Shown here piece by piece: positions 13,688-21,075 of a DNA stretch of 23,893 nucleotides (position 1 is its first letter; each line of letters begins with the position of its first letter). The stretch comes from a virus. The stretch covers positions 1 to 23,893 of the IMG/VR virus record IMGVR_UViG_3300014711_000009; one strand, 5' to 3'. The notes beneath the pieces were generated by a model that ran no database searches, had not been told where the DNA came from, and saw nothing but the letters and a program-made list of their open reading frames with translations. The translations under genes were made by a program, and so were the position numbers.

Positions 13688-13978
13688 TTATTGCAGGGTT
13701 GATTGATAGCGGCGCTCCGCCAGCAGGTAGCCTTCGAGGGGCCACGCCTTGTTGATGGCGTCCTCGTAAGCATACTTCTCGCCAGTGGCCTGGCTGAATT
13801 GCTTGGGGTCCACGCACGCGCTGGTGCCCAGCACGACGTAGCCGTTGGCCATCTGCAGCTGGCAGATGGTGGTGGTCGTGCCGGACAGCACGGTGTAGGT
13901 GACCGCCTTGATGCGGGCCTGGATATCGGCCAGGCTCACGGTGGTCGGCAGTTGCTCGGGTTGGTTGACGTCGTGCAT
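13688..13978 (-). CDS. Gp49-like phage protein (N4 gp49 / Sf6 gp66 family)
   Basis: The 96-residue protein matches the Gp49-like family pattern from memory: TYTVLSGTTTTICQLQM, an NGYVVLGTSACVDP core, and a C-terminal helix with EDAINKAWPLEGYLLAE. It is a small conserved protein of early phage regions with unknown biochemical role. ATG 13978 has AAAGGA 7 nt upstream; the gene ends in TAA, 10 nt before the next start. Confidence 0.88.
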   Translation of the reverse strand: MHDVNQPEQLPTTVSLADIQARIKAVTYTVLSGTTTTICQLQMANGYVVLGTSACVDPKQFSQATGEKYAYEDAINKAWPLEGYLLAERRYQSTLQ

Positions 13979-13998
13979 GCTTGATTCCTTTCAGCTGC

Positions 13999-14154
13999 TC
14001 AAGCCTGTTCTAGGCTATCGGGCCCAGGGCGTTTGCCCTTCGTGCGGCCCTGCTTGTGACGACGGCCCGGCCCCTTTTTGGTGGCCGAGGTGTTGCGCGG
14101 GTCGCGGATAAAGCCACTGCCCAATGTGGGCCAGATCCATTTGAGAAGGTCCAT
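13999..14154 (-). CDS. Small very basic protein (51 aa)
   Basis: The product begins MDLLKWIWPTLGSG and ends in a Lys/Arg/Gly-rich tail (KKGPGRRHKQGRTKGKRPGP). It starts 3 nt after the TAA of the preceding lipoprotein-like gene and ends TGA 20 nt before the Gp49-like start, so it fits the gap in the operon exactly. The upstream site is weak (GAAAG). Charge suggests DNA or RNA contact. Longer ORFs over this stretch in other frames lack supported starts and are rejected. Confidence 0.6.
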   Translation of the reverse strand: MDLLKWIWPTLGSGFIRDPRNTSATKKGPGRRHKQGRTKGKRPGPDSLEQA

Positions 14155-14157
14155 AAC

Positions 14158-14382
14158 TTACTTTCGGTTTTGTGCCAACAACGCGCAAGTGATCTCGCCC
14201 TGTTGGCCTTGGTCGAAAATGGCGCAAGCAGCCACCATGGGATCGGCACCGTTGATCACGGCCTTCTCCCACTTATCGCGGCGGTCGTAGCCCGAGACGG
14301 TGCAAGATCCGACAAGGCAGATCAGCACCATGGCAGCAAGGCCCCAAAGGCGAAGCCAGAATTGGTTTTCGTTGTCCATCAT
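14158..14382 (-). CDS. Small lipoprotein-like exported protein
   Basis: The 74-residue product has a hydrophobic segment at about 12-26 ending LVGSC, which resembles a lipobox with Cys27, followed by a polar domain with two more cysteines. It is probably exported and lipid-anchored or held by an uncleaved signal. Two ATG codons are adjacent (14382 and 14379); GAGGA upstream fits either. In phages such proteins may act in lysis or superinfection exclusion; neither is supported specifically. The start overlaps the end of the frameshifted small gene. Confidence 0.7.
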   Translation of the reverse strand: MMDNENQFWLRLWGLAAMVLICLVGSCTVSGYDRRDKWEKAVINGADPMVAACAIFDQGQQGEITCALLAQNRK

Positions 14383-14524
14383 GCGATCCTCAAGACTTCA
14401 ACGGCAGAGTCGTTGATGTTGGTGGTGTAGCTGTCGACGCCCCACTCTTTGGAGAGCAGCTGCAGCCCAGCGCGTCGATGAATTTGACAGCACGCTGCAA
14501 CTCTTTGACTTGAATGTCTTTCAT
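14379..14524 (-). pseudogene. Small gene with an apparent 1-nt frameshift
   Basis: ATG 14524 has AAGGA 7 nt upstream and reads MKDIQVKELQRAVKFIDALGC, a convincing start. In that frame the rest is Ser/Thr/Pro-rich to TGA 14390-14392. In the -1 frame the same DNA reads LLSKEWGVDSYTTNINDS and so on, ending at TGA 14379-14381, which overlaps the next gene's ATG as ATGA. A single missing nucleotide between about 14450 and 14465 would explain this. Alternatives are programmed -1 frameshifting (no classic slippery heptamer seen) or a sequence error. The full product would be about 48 aa. Function unknown. Confidence 0.65.
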
Positions 14525-14629
14525 GGTCTGGTCCTTGTTTAGGTGGGGCCTACTCGCTGCGTCTGGCTGCAATGCTTCTCGCTTAACGCAAGGCCGCACG
14601 CCAGCATCCGCTTTCGGCCCCTGAACCTA

Positions 14630-15184
14630 TCAGCCGAGGAAGTCCTCGAAGTCGTCGCTGAAGTCGTCCTCAGCGCGGGTGCGGCTGGACAGGGCTTCGC
14701 CGTCGGCGACCTTCTGCACGTTGCCCAAACCGAAGCTCACGCCGCGGTTGCCGTTCACGTCATAGGCGTAAGCGTTCATGGACACGCGGGCATAGTCACC
14801 GCTCTTGATGCCGTCCTCTTCGATGATCTCGTTGCGGTTGAGATCGACGATGCCGGGGCGCAGCTTGGATGCGATGGCCATCACGTAGTGGCCCTTGCAC
14901 TCTTCGCCGTAAGGCTCGCCGGTCTTTTCCTTCACGCCGTCGCCGTCATGCAGTGTGAATGCAATCTTGGCTGGGCGCTTGCCGGGCCACTTGGCTGCGA
15001 TCGCGGCTTCTTGCGCGGCTTTGATCTTGGCCAGGGTGACGGTGTCCGACTTGGGGATCAGGATGGACGTCGAGAATTTCTTCTCGCCTTGTGGGTTGTC
15101 TTTCGGTGCGCGTGGCTCAAAGAGGAATGCGTAGGAGAGACGGACTTTGCCGGTAACGACTTTGGTTGTTGCTGCTTCAGCCAT
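14630..15184 (-). CDS. DUF2815 family, probable single-stranded DNA-binding protein
   Basis: The 184-residue protein matches DUF2815: TGKVRLSYAFLFEPRAP, EKKFSTSILIPKSD, and a central GHYVMAIASKLRPGIVD. It ends in a very acidic tail (DDFSDDFEDFLG) like those of SSB proteins, which recruit partners. In phage replication modules it always travels with DUF2800 and PolA, and is considered the phage ssDNA-binding protein; this role is inferred from context and the tail. ATG 15184 has AAGGA 7 nt upstream. It lies 21 nt downstream of the DUF2800 gene. The 105 nt after it hold no recognised gene or hairpin. Confidence 0.92.
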   Translation of the reverse strand: MAEAATTKVVTGKVRLSYAFLFEPRAPKDNPQGEKKFSTSILIPKSDTVTLAKIKAAQEAAIAAKWPGKRPAKIAFTLHDGDGVKEKTGEPYGEECKGHYVMAIASKLRPGIVDLNRNEIIEEDGIKSGDYARVSMNAYAYDVNGNRGVSFGLGNVQKVADGEALSSRTRAEDDFSDDFEDFLG

Positions 15185-15205
15185 GATGTTTCCTTGTTTA
15201 CGGAT

Positions 15206-16396
15206 TTACGAAAAATCTTCAGCAGCGGTTGCTGCCGAAGCGAGTGCTGGTCTCTTGTCCCCTTCGGGTACCAGCGTTGGTTTGCCAGAGGGCTTGACGA
15301 TCAGATCGTTAAGCACTTCAGCGAACACTTTTTTACCGATCGCCTTCTCCATGGCAGTGATGCCCAAGAGACTGCGCTCGTAGATGACTGACTCGGGCAC
15401 GTTGGCTGCAAGCAGTGCTGCTGCAACCTCGGCCTGGTCCTTGTATTTGCGGTTGCTGCGGCCCTCGACCAGCTTGAAACCTGGCCAGATCTTGCCTTCC
15501 TTCTCGGCCTGCTCCAGGGCGTAGGACTGCACGTCGCTGATCCACTTGGCCAGCTGGTCGCCCTTGTCCAGGACCGCGCAGATCTGCTCCTCGGTCAGCA
15601 GCTCAGGCTTGGCCAGGGCGAACTCCTCCTTGGCCAAAGCCAGGGCAGCATCGCCGCGTGCCTTGCACTGAAAACGCGCTTTGCAAAAGCAGCTGTTGCA
15701 GTGATCACCTGGCACGAACACGCCCTCGCCTTCCCATGCCAGCTTTGCAGCAGGCACCACGTCGTTGATCGCCCAGTCCAGCAGGGTGCTGATCGGCAGG
15801 GTCTCAGTGGGGTAGTTGTCCAGGCGGGGTTGCAGCACGGTCATGCGCACGTCGGTGATGTCGTACAGCATCGACAGCTCGTTGTAGGCACCGAGGCCAT
15901 ACAGCCGCATCTGGCTGTTGTTCTCGGCGTCCACGCGAATGCCCTTGCCATACTTCAGGTCCATCACTTCGATCAGACCGTCGGTGATGATGACGAAGTC
16001 ACCGGTGCCAAAGCCTTCGGGCACCCAGGTGCTGAAGTCCAGTCGCTGCTCGACCATGAAGACCGGATCTTTGCAACGGATCTTCGCTTCGGCAATGCGC
16101 TCCTTGACCACGTCGACCGCGGCCTTGACATGGTCGGCCAGCTCCTGGGACCAGAACGGGTTCTTGCGCAGCTCGGCGTATTGAATCCTGGCCTCAGAGG
16201 CCGGGACCATCTCAAGCCACATCTTCAGGGCCAGCTCGAACACCTCGTGGGCGAACGTGCCCTCGCGTGCGAACTCGCTGCCCTCGTCGGGGAACTGCTC
16301 TTCGAGCCGGGCGCTTGGTGTGCAGGTCATCCACTTCTCGCTGCCCGATGCGGACAGCTTGGCGTGTGCACGCTCAATGGGGATTACTTTGCTCAT
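15206..16396 (-). CDS. DUF2800 family RecB-like nuclease with Cys cluster
   Basis: The 396-residue protein has the PD-(D/E)XK layout of RecB/Cas4/AddB nucleases: a GTxxH motif with His50, GTGD with Asp133, and EVMDLKYGKG with Asp146 and Lys148, followed by Gln162. Cys25 with Cys233, Cys236, Cys238 and Cys244 could hold an iron-sulfur cluster as in AddB and Cas4. The likely role is DNA end processing in phage recombination or replication with the DUF2815 ssDNA-binding protein next door. ATG 16396 was chosen because it overlaps the upstream TGA as ATGA; longer in-frame starts run back through the preceding gene. Confidence 0.93.
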   Translation of the reverse strand: MSKVIPIERAHAKLSASGSEKWMTCTPSARLEEQFPDEGSEFAREGTFAHEVFELALKMWLEMVPASEARIQYAELRKNPFWSQELADHVKAAVDVVKERIAEAKIRCKDPVFMVEQRLDFSTWVPEGFGTGDFVIITDGLIEVMDLKYGKGIRVDAENNSQMRLYGLGAYNELSMLYDITDVRMTVLQPRLDNYPTETLPISTLLDWAINDVVPAAKLAWEGEGVFVPGDHCNSCFCKARFQCKARGDAALALAKEEFALAKPELLTEEQICAVLDKGDQLAKWISDVQSYALEQAEKEGKIWPGFKLVEGRSNRKYKDQAEVAAALLAANVPESVIYERSLLGITAMEKAIGKKVFAEVLNDLIVKPSGKPTLVPEGDKRPALASAATAAEDFS

Positions 16397-16644
16397 TTGG
16401 GCCCCCGTGCGCGAAGCATGGCATCGGCCATGTCGTAAGACCACTCAGCAGTATCGGGCCGATCGATATGCTCATCGCTTGGCGTACCAGCCACGATACC
16501 CTGCATCGCCTTGGCCGCAAAGTAATCGCGCAAGGTCATGCCTTCGTGGGCTAAAGCCCCATCTGGATGAGTTGGAAACGCTTGTGGATTGCGCAGCACT
16601 TGGCGTTTTGCGGCCTCGCGTTTGGGTTGTTCAATGCTTACCAT
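16393..16644 (-). CDS. Conserved hypothetical phage protein
   Basis: The 83-residue product has a disordered basic N-terminus and a helical core (GMTLRDYFAAKAMQGIV, later YDMADAMLRAR). This 'GMTLRDYFAAKAMQG' pattern is familiar from many phage and prophage small proteins with no assigned function. ATG 16644 has a strong GAGGAGG about 5 nt upstream, located inside the preceding 36-aa ORF. It is coupled to DUF2800. Confidence 0.85.
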   Translation of the reverse strand: MVSIEQPKREAAKRQVLRNPQAFPTHPDGALAHEGMTLRDYFAAKAMQGIVAGTPSDEHIDRPDTAEWSYDMADAMLRARGPK

Positions 16645-16748
16645 GGTGCCTCCTCGTATTGATCGCGACGTTGCTGCTGATAGGCCCGCTCCTGGGCTTT
16701 CGTCCAGGGCACGGGGCCGCCTGGCGGCGGGAATGGCCAGGTGTTCAC
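16638..16748 (-). CDS. Very small protein (36 aa)
   Basis: A GTG at 16748 overlaps the TGA of the upstream gene as GTGA and opens a 36-codon frame, Pro/Gly-rich at the start (NTWPFPPPGG) then Gln/Arg/Glu-rich and ending YEEAPW, with stop TAA 16638-16640 seven nt into the next gene. It exactly fills the gap between two genes, and composition is gene-like. Function unknown. Confidence 0.55.
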   Translation of the reverse strand: MNTWPFPPPGGPVPWTKAQERAYQQQRRDQYEEAPW

Positions 16749-16993
16749 AGCTGCGCCCCTGGCAGGATGATCAAGTTGCTGGGTGCCTTGACCTGGGCGT
16801 CCTCGACGGTGTCGGGAGTCTGCGCCCAGCGCACGGCCTGGGCCATGATCTGCGACATGTTTTGCTGCAGGTACAGGCCGATGATCTCGGCGGTGCTGAA
16901 CACGGTCTTGTCGGCCGTGATCTCGGGCTCGACGGTTCCCTGCAGGGTGACTTCGTCGTCTTTGTCTTCGATGATCAGTGTGATCTTTGCCAT
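16745..16993 (-). CDS. Hypothetical phage protein
   Basis: The 82-residue acidic product has a beta-rich N-terminal half (AKITLIIEDKDDEVTLQG) and a helix with two paired glutamines (LYLQQNMSQIMAQAVRW). ATG 16993 has a strong AAGGAGA 6 nt upstream. No family is recognised. It stands between a Lys/Ala-rich protein gene and the 36-aa gene in the early leftward operon. Confidence 0.78.
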   Translation of the reverse strand: MAKITLIIEDKDDEVTLQGTVEPEITADKTVFSTAEIIGLYLQQNMSQIMAQAVRWAQTPDTVEDAQVKAPSNLIILPGAQL

Positions 16994-17003
16994 GGTGTTC
17001 TCC

Positions 17004-17477
17004 TTACAGGGCTTCAGCGTCCGCCACCAATTTGGCGTAGGCTTCTTTGGGGACTGAGGTGAGGTTGGCCACGCCCAGGTCGGCCAAAAGACCCTTGACC
17101 TCAGCTGCTTTGCCGGCCTTGCTGATCGCTGTCAACTTGGCCCGCACGTCTTCCAGAGATAGCTCGGGCGCGGCGGATGAGGCAGTCGATGCAGCGGGCG
17201 CTTCCTGTGTGGAAGGTTCCGCAACAGGCTTTGGGTCTTCAGTTGGGGCAGACGCGGTCGCAGATGTGGTCTCGGGGCCAGTTGCGGTTTCCGCAGCCGG
17301 GGCGCGGCGTGTCCGCTTTGGGGCGGGCGCGGCGGCCTCCTCTTGCGCAGCTGTGATCAGGCCTGACTGGGATGTGGCGGCTGCCTGGCGTGCGCCAGCG
17401 GCCATGATGCGGTTCATCGCTTCGGCGATGATGGCGGACTCTTCGAGAGACTCGGGTGTGAAGGTGATCTGAATCAT
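17004..17477 (-). CDS. Hypothetical protein with Ala/Pro/Thr-rich linker and C-terminal helical domain
   Basis: The 157-residue product has three parts: a short N-terminal strand and helix (IQITFTPESLEESAIIAEAM), a long low-complexity Ala/Pro/Thr/Glu linker with a basic patch at about 52-60, and a compact C-terminal domain at about 105-157 (LEDVRAKLTAISKAGKAAEV, then VPKEAYAKLVADAEAL). The C-terminal domain resembles a helical module seen in other small phage proteins, perhaps a protein- or DNA-binding HeH/SAP-like fold; this is uncertain. ATG 17477 has AGAGGTAA about 6 nt upstream, containing the TAA of the gene before. Confidence 0.8.
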   Translation of the reverse strand: MIQITFTPESLEESAIIAEAMNRIMAAGARQAAATSQSGLITAAQEEAAAPAPKRTRRAPAAETATGPETTSATASAPTEDPKPVAEPSTQEAPAASTASSAAPELSLEDVRAKLTAISKAGKAAEVKGLLADLGVANLTSVPKEAYAKLVADAEAL

Positions 17478-17480
17478 GGG

Positions 17481-17696
17481 TTACCTCTGAAAAAATGATG
17501 GTGATTTACGGCGCATTTGGGCAGCTGACTTTTGGGCCTTCCGCTCATGCAGTCCTTCGGGGAACGACATTCGGAAGTTGGTGCCGACCAGCTCGATGGT
17601 GAACGGGTTGGCCTTGGCTTCCTCGAATGTTGGGTATGCGCCTGCCAGCAAAGCGTGCAGCAGCTGCATCTTGTTGTGGACGGCGAAGTGGTTCAT
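17481..17696 (-). CDS. Hypothetical small protein with basic tail
   Basis: The 71-residue product begins MNHFAVHNKMQLLHALLAG, followed by PTFEEAKANPFTIELVGTN and a strongly basic end (ERKAQKSAAQMRRKS). ATG 17696 overlaps the upstream TGA as ATGA; the ribosome binding site is weak, so coupling probably matters. No family is recognised. It is early in the leftward operon. Confidence 0.7.
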   Translation of the reverse strand: MNHFAVHNKMQLLHALLAGAYPTFEEAKANPFTIELVGTNFRMSFPEGLHERKAQKSAAQMRRKSPSFFQR

Positions 17697-17857
17697 TTTG
17701 TAGGGCCTTTTGCAACGGGTGCGCAATAGTGCGTGACGGGTGCCCGGTTCGATGTCGGTTGAATGTTTTTTGCGCAGGCCTCACGGGTGTCGTACAGCTC
17801 AACGTATTGAGGCACGCAAAATCGCGAACATGTCATGACGATAAGTGCCCAATACAT
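17693..17857 (-). CDS. Small Cys-containing, possibly exported protein
   Basis: The 54-residue product has a short hydrophobic start (MYWALIVM) and several cysteines (residues 10, 14, 28 and 47), a pattern seen in small exported or membrane-attached phage proteins. ATG 17857 lies 2 nt after the preceding gene's TGA and its own TGA overlaps the next ATG, so the position in the operon is tight. The longer in-frame ORF upstream overlaps the preceding gene and is rejected. Function unknown. Confidence 0.6.
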   Translation of the reverse strand: MYWALIVMTCSRFCVPQYVELYDTREACAKNIQPTSNRAPVTHYCAPVAKGPTK

Positions 17858-17859
17858 AC

Positions 17860-18069
17860 TCAGCCCACCTTGCGATGCTTGGCCAACTCCGTGACAAACG
17901 ACGGCTCTTTCTTGGGCTCGACGTAGACCGGTGGCTGGTTGGTGTGAATGGGTGTCCAGCCAAAGCGCTTCCAGGTGGACTGGACATCGCTGTGCGACTG
18001 CCACTTGAAGCCTGGGTGATCGGCTGAGATCGTCGGGTAGACGATGCTTTGATAACGGAGTTTTTGCAT
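17860..18069 (-). CDS. Hypothetical protein, first gene of the leftward cluster
   Basis: The 69-residue product is basic and rich in Trp, Pro and His (HPGFKWQSHSDVQSTWKRFG, then PPVYVEPKKEPS). No domain is recognised. The start is ATG 18069; the upstream site is weak (CAAGACC). It is the promoter-proximal gene of the leftward operon, a place often held by small host-takeover proteins; that is context only. Confidence 0.7.
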   Translation of the reverse strand: MQKLRYQSIVYPTISADHPGFKWQSHSDVQSTWKRFGWTPIHTNQPPVYVEPKKEPSFVTELAKHRKVG

Positions 18070-18098
18070 TACTGTGGTCTTGATTTAATGAGGGCTCG

Positions 18099-18128
18099 AT
18101 GTTAACAGGCCTGGGATTTTGCGCACAA
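18099..18128 (-). promoter_or_regulatory. Weak candidate leftward promoter
   Basis: On the - strand TTGTGC (18123-18128) and TAACAT (18099-18104) are separated by 18 nt, with an A/T-rich stretch (18129-18142) upstream that could act as an UP element. Matches to the sigma-70 consensus are 3 of 6 and 4 of 6. A promoter must lie in this divergent region to drive the leftward cluster, but its exact place is uncertain. Confidence 0.3.
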
Positions 18129-18144
18129 GAATTTATTTTTATCG

Positions 18145-18171
18145 GTGTTGCGCGTACACAACACGCTTGTG
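18145..18171. promoter_or_regulatory. Overlapping inverted repeats, candidate operator
   Basis: GTGTTG (18145-18150) pairs with CAACAC (18159-18164), and CACAA (18157-18161) pairs with TTGTG (18167-18171). The two palindromes overlap between the divergent gene sets and just upstream of the extended -10 element at 18183. This is the layout expected for a regulator controlling both directions. Confidence 0.45.
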
Positions 18172-18182
18172 GTGCAGGGCTC

Positions 18183-18191
18183 TGCTACTAT
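18183..18191 (+). promoter_or_regulatory. Extended -10 promoter, probably giving leaderless mRNA
   Basis: TG-C-TACTAT is an extended -10 element, 4 of 6 in the hexamer plus the TG. Its expected start site falls at about 18198-18199, on the ATG of the next gene, which has no ribosome binding site. No good -35 box is spaced correctly, as is usual for extended -10 promoters. Confidence 0.4.
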
Positions 18192-18198
18192 CGTGCGC

Positions 18199-18390
18199 AT
18201 GAAAGAATTGCGCATCTACTTGTCAATGGCAGCGATGCACGAGATGGCCCAAGGGTCCGAGCTCGTGCTGGAGCAAGACGGTGTGCGCGTGATCGTGGGG
18301 TGTGATGACGAGGCTGTGATAGCCTTCCAGACCCAGGTCGAACGCGCCCTCTTGCACATGCTGCCGGTGGGTGGTGGACTGCCAAACTGA
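18199..18390 (+). CDS. Small protein at the start of the rightward operon (63 aa)
   Basis: The 63-residue product begins MKELRIYLSMAAMHEM, has a strand pair LVLEQDGVRVIVGCDD, then a helix with AFQTQVERALLHM. It is acidic and no HTH is apparent. ATG 18199 was chosen because the longer frame runs through the operator and promoter; there is no Shine-Dalgarno, and the -10 element lies 8 nt before the ATG, so leaderless translation is likely. It may be a regulator by place, as leaderless repressor mRNAs are known in phages, but the sequence does not show this. Confidence 0.65.
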   Translation: MKELRIYLSMAAMHEMAQGSELVLEQDGVRVIVGCDDEAVIAFQTQVERALLHMLPVGGGLPN

Positions 18391-18438
18391 TTTCAACCGA
18401 GCCGCACGGATTGCGGCACATCATCAGGAGATCGAGCT

Positions 18439-18645
18439 ATGAGCGCGAGACAGGTCTATTACGAGGGCCTGCTGCTGGACTGCATCAACGCGGCCGACAG
18501 CATGAACATTCCCCAGGAACATCAACCCATTGTGATCGCTGCGCTGATCCAGTCAGACAGCTACAACGGCCTGCGCAAGGCCATCCTGCAGGCGGCCGGC
18601 ATGCAGCACTCGCTGCGCGAGGTGAAGCTGGGGGACGTGCTTTGA
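18439..18645 (+). CDS. Hypothetical small protein before the primase
   Basis: The 68-residue helical product reads MSARQVYYEGLLLDCINAAD, then PIVIAALIQSDSYNGLRKAI. ATG 18439 has AGGAG 8 nt upstream. A 6-bp hairpin (GCCGCA/TGCGGC, 18401-18417) lies in the leader. The TGA overlaps the primase start as TTGA. The protein may be a helper of the primase/helicase; no family is recognised. Confidence 0.75.
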   Translation: MSARQVYYEGLLLDCINAADSMNIPQEHQPIVIAALIQSDSYNGLRKAILQAAGMQHSLREVKLGDVL

Positions 18646-21059
18646 ACCGCCCCGCTGTACTCCCCGTCCAACACGAACACATCCCCGCGCAGCTGCGCGA
18701 GCAGGCCCGATGGGTGCTGTGGCGCAACGTGCGTCGCAAGAAGCCTGACGGCTCGTTCGTCTGGGCCAAGATGCCCTACGCAGCTGACGGCACGCCCGGC
18801 AGCTCGACCGACGCCAAGACCTGGTCCACCTACGACGACGCTGCCGACGCGCACATGCTGGGCGACTACGACGGCCTGGGCTTTGTGCTCGGCGAAGGCC
18901 TGCACGGCATCGACCTGGACGACTGCCGCGACCCGGTCACCGGACTGCTGACCGACCTGGCGCTCGAAGTGCTGGAGAAGGTCCAGGGTTACGCCGAGGT
19001 CTCGCCGTCAGGCACCGGCATCAAGATCTTCACGCCCACCAACCTGGACGGCTCGCGCACCAAGAAAGAGATGGGCGTCGAGCTGTACCGCGATGGCCGC
19101 TACTTCACCGTGACTGGCCATGTGCTGGACGCTGCGCACGCTGACGTGCCCCTGGTGGTCCAGGACCTGGGCTGGTTCGTCGAGCTGGTGTGGGCCGAGA
19201 CCATGTCCGCCGACTCGGACGACCGGGCGCTTGAGCTGTACAAGCGGCCGCTCGACGACTGGGAGCTGGACCGCGTGGTCGACGAGGTGCTGGTGCACCT
19301 GGACCCCGACTGCGGCTACGAGGAGTGGCTCAAGATCGGCGCTGCGCTGCACCACCAGGGCGGTGGAGACGTGGACTGGCTGCAGGCCTGGGACGAGTGG
19401 TCAGCGGTGAGCGGCAAGTGGGTCGACGGTTACTGCGCAGACAAGTGGGACAGCTTCAGCGAGCAGCGGGCTGTTGGCCGCGGCGCTATCACGCTGGCGT
19501 CGCTGCTGCACATGACCAAGGAAAAGCGCCACGAGGCTGAGCTGTCGGAGCGCGACGTGCTGATGCAAGCCTTTGGGGCAGACATCGACGCGTGCACCGA
19601 CCCGCGTGAGCTCCAGGAACAGATCGCCGCGAAGATCGCTCACACGGCCGCGCTGTCGGACGTGGAGCGGGAGCTGCTGGCAGCGTCGCTGCAGAAGAAG
19701 GCCAAGGACCTGGGCGTCAAGCTGCCGATCACCACCGTGCGCGGTTGGGTCCGGGCCAAGGGCAAGGCAGGCAACGCGTCGATGCCTGACTGGGCCGAGC
19801 CCTGGGTCTACGTCACCGACGGAGACAAGTTCTTCAACCTGCAGACCAAGCAAGAGGTCACGCCCCAAGGTTTCCGTGCGTTGTACAACCGACTGATGCC
19901 TTTGAATCAGGACGGCAACCGCGAGAAGGCAGACCAATACGCCTTGGAGCAGTGGAGCATGGACGTGGTTTCGCACAAGGCCTACATGCCTTCGGCCGCC
20001 GAGACGTTCGACATGTTCGGCCTGAAGTGGGTCAACATGTACAGGCCCGAGTCTGTGCCCGAGGTGCCGGCCACGCCGTCGGCTGACGACCTGGCTGCCA
20101 TCGAGACGGTCAAGCTGCACCTGGCCACCTACCTGGCCGACCAACGCGAGCGAGACTTGCTGCTGTCGTTTATTGCCTGGAACGTGCAGCACCCTGGCGT
20201 CAAGGTGCGCTGGGCGCCCTACATTCACGGCGTGCCGGGTGACGGGAAGTCGTTCTTCAGCGAGCTGGTGGCCGTGGCCATGGGCGGGCAGAACGTGCGT
20301 ATGCTCAACGGCTCGACCTTGGAATCGAACTTCACCGACTGGGCAGTGGGATACGCCCTGGTGGCCATCGAAGAGATGAAGCAGCACGGGCACAACCGCT
20401 ACGACATCATGAACCGGGTCAAGCCGGTCATCACAAACACCACGATCGAGGTGCACCCCAAGGGCAAGGCGTCCTACACCGCGCCCAACGTGTCCAACTA
20501 CATGATCTTTTCCAACTACCTGGACGGCGCTCCCGTGGACGAGGGAGACCGGCGCTACATGTTCCTGTCGTCGCAGCTGACGTCCGAACAGGCGCGGCAG
20601 ATGACCGAGGCGGGCTACTTCAAGACGCTGTTTGACGCCGTGCAGGGGCACGCCGGGGCGATCCGGTCCTGGCTGCTGCAGTATCAGCTGCACCCCGAGT
20701 TCGACGCGAACGGACGGGCGCCGGACACCGCGGTCAAGAACACGGTGATCGAGATGTCCAAGTCGGACCTGGAGTGCGCAGCCGAGGAGCTGATCGAAAA
20801 CGGGATCGAGGGCGTATGCCGGAACGTGGTCTCGTCGGCCCACTTCACCCGCGCTTTGACCGTGTCCGGGGCCGAGGCCCCGTCCACGACCCGAGTCAAT
20901 TCGCTGCTGACGAAGCTGGGTTTCCGGTTTGCGTTTCGCAAAAAGTGGAAGTCGGAAGCGTGCCGGATTTGGATTCGGCAGGGTTCGGGGCTGACCGAAG
21001 CGGACGCGATGGCGCAGCTGAACGCTGGGTCAAGTGCGTTTTTGGACTTCCTGGGGTGA
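18642..21059 (+). CDS. Primase-polymerase / SF3-like helicase replication protein
   Basis: The 805-residue protein has an N-terminal archaeo-eukaryotic-type primase-polymerase domain (about 15-155) with GIDLDD at 89-94, a SPSGTGIKIF motif and a GRYFTVTGH end; a PriCT-like domain (about 205-290, YEEWLKIGAALHHQG); a linker; and a C-terminal helicase of the DUF5906/D5 type with Walker A GVPGDGKS near 530-537 and an IEEM Walker B near 574. It would unwind and prime phage DNA for the PolA polymerase. The start is TTG 18642, coupled to the preceding TGA, with GGGGGA about 7 nt upstream. The longer frame to 18411 is a shadow of the preceding small gene. Its stop lies inside the first repeat of the downstream repeat region. 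Confidence 0.93.
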   Translation: MNRPAVLPVQHEHIPAQLREQARWVLWRNVRRKKPDGSFVWAKMPYAADGTPGSSTDAKTWSTYDDAADAHMLGDYDGLGFVLGEGLHGIDLDDCRDPVTGLLTDLALEVLEKVQGYAEVSPSGTGIKIFTPTNLDGSRTKKEMGVELYRDGRYFTVTGHVLDAAHADVPLVVQDLGWFVELVWAETMSADSDDRALELYKRPLDDWELDRVVDEVLVHLDPDCGYEEWLKIGAALHHQGGGDVDWLQAWDEWSAVSGKWVDGYCADKWDSFSEQRAVGRGAITLASLLHMTKEKRHEAELSERDVLMQAFGADIDACTDPRELQEQIAAKIAHTAALSDVERELLAASLQKKAKDLGVKLPITTVRGWVRAKGKAGNASMPDWAEPWVYVTDGDKFFNLQTKQEVTPQGFRALYNRLMPLNQDGNREKADQYALEQWSMDVVSHKAYMPSAAETFDMFGLKWVNMYRPESVPEVPATPSADDLAAIETVKLHLATYLADQRERDLLLSFIAWNVQHPGVKVRWAPYIHGVPGDGKSFFSELVAVAMGGQNVRMLNGSTLESNFTDWAVGYALVAIEEMKQHGHNRYDIMNRVKPVITNTTIEVHPKGKASYTAPNVSNYMIFSNYLDGAPVDEGDRRYMFLSSQLTSEQARQMTEAGYFKTLFDAVQGHAGAIRSWLLQYQLHPEFDANGRAPDTAVKNTVIEMSKSDLECAAEELIENGIEGVCRNVVSSAHFTRALTVSGAEAPSTTRVNSLLTKLGFRFAFRKKWKSEACRIWIRQGSGLTEADAMAQLNAGSSAFLDFLG

Positions 21060-21075
21060 CGAGAATGGCTGCTTT

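Noticed and set aside
18411-18641. In-frame N-terminal extension of the primase
   Set aside because: This stretch is the other-frame reading of the 68-aa gene at 18439-18645, with Arg/Gly/His-rich composition; the TTG at 18642 is supported by TTGA coupling.
19401-20843. 480-aa - strand ORF opposite the primase/helicase
   Set aside because: Same antisense shadow effect: Val/His/Leu/Gly-rich with no motifs, while the + strand shows Walker and primase motifs.
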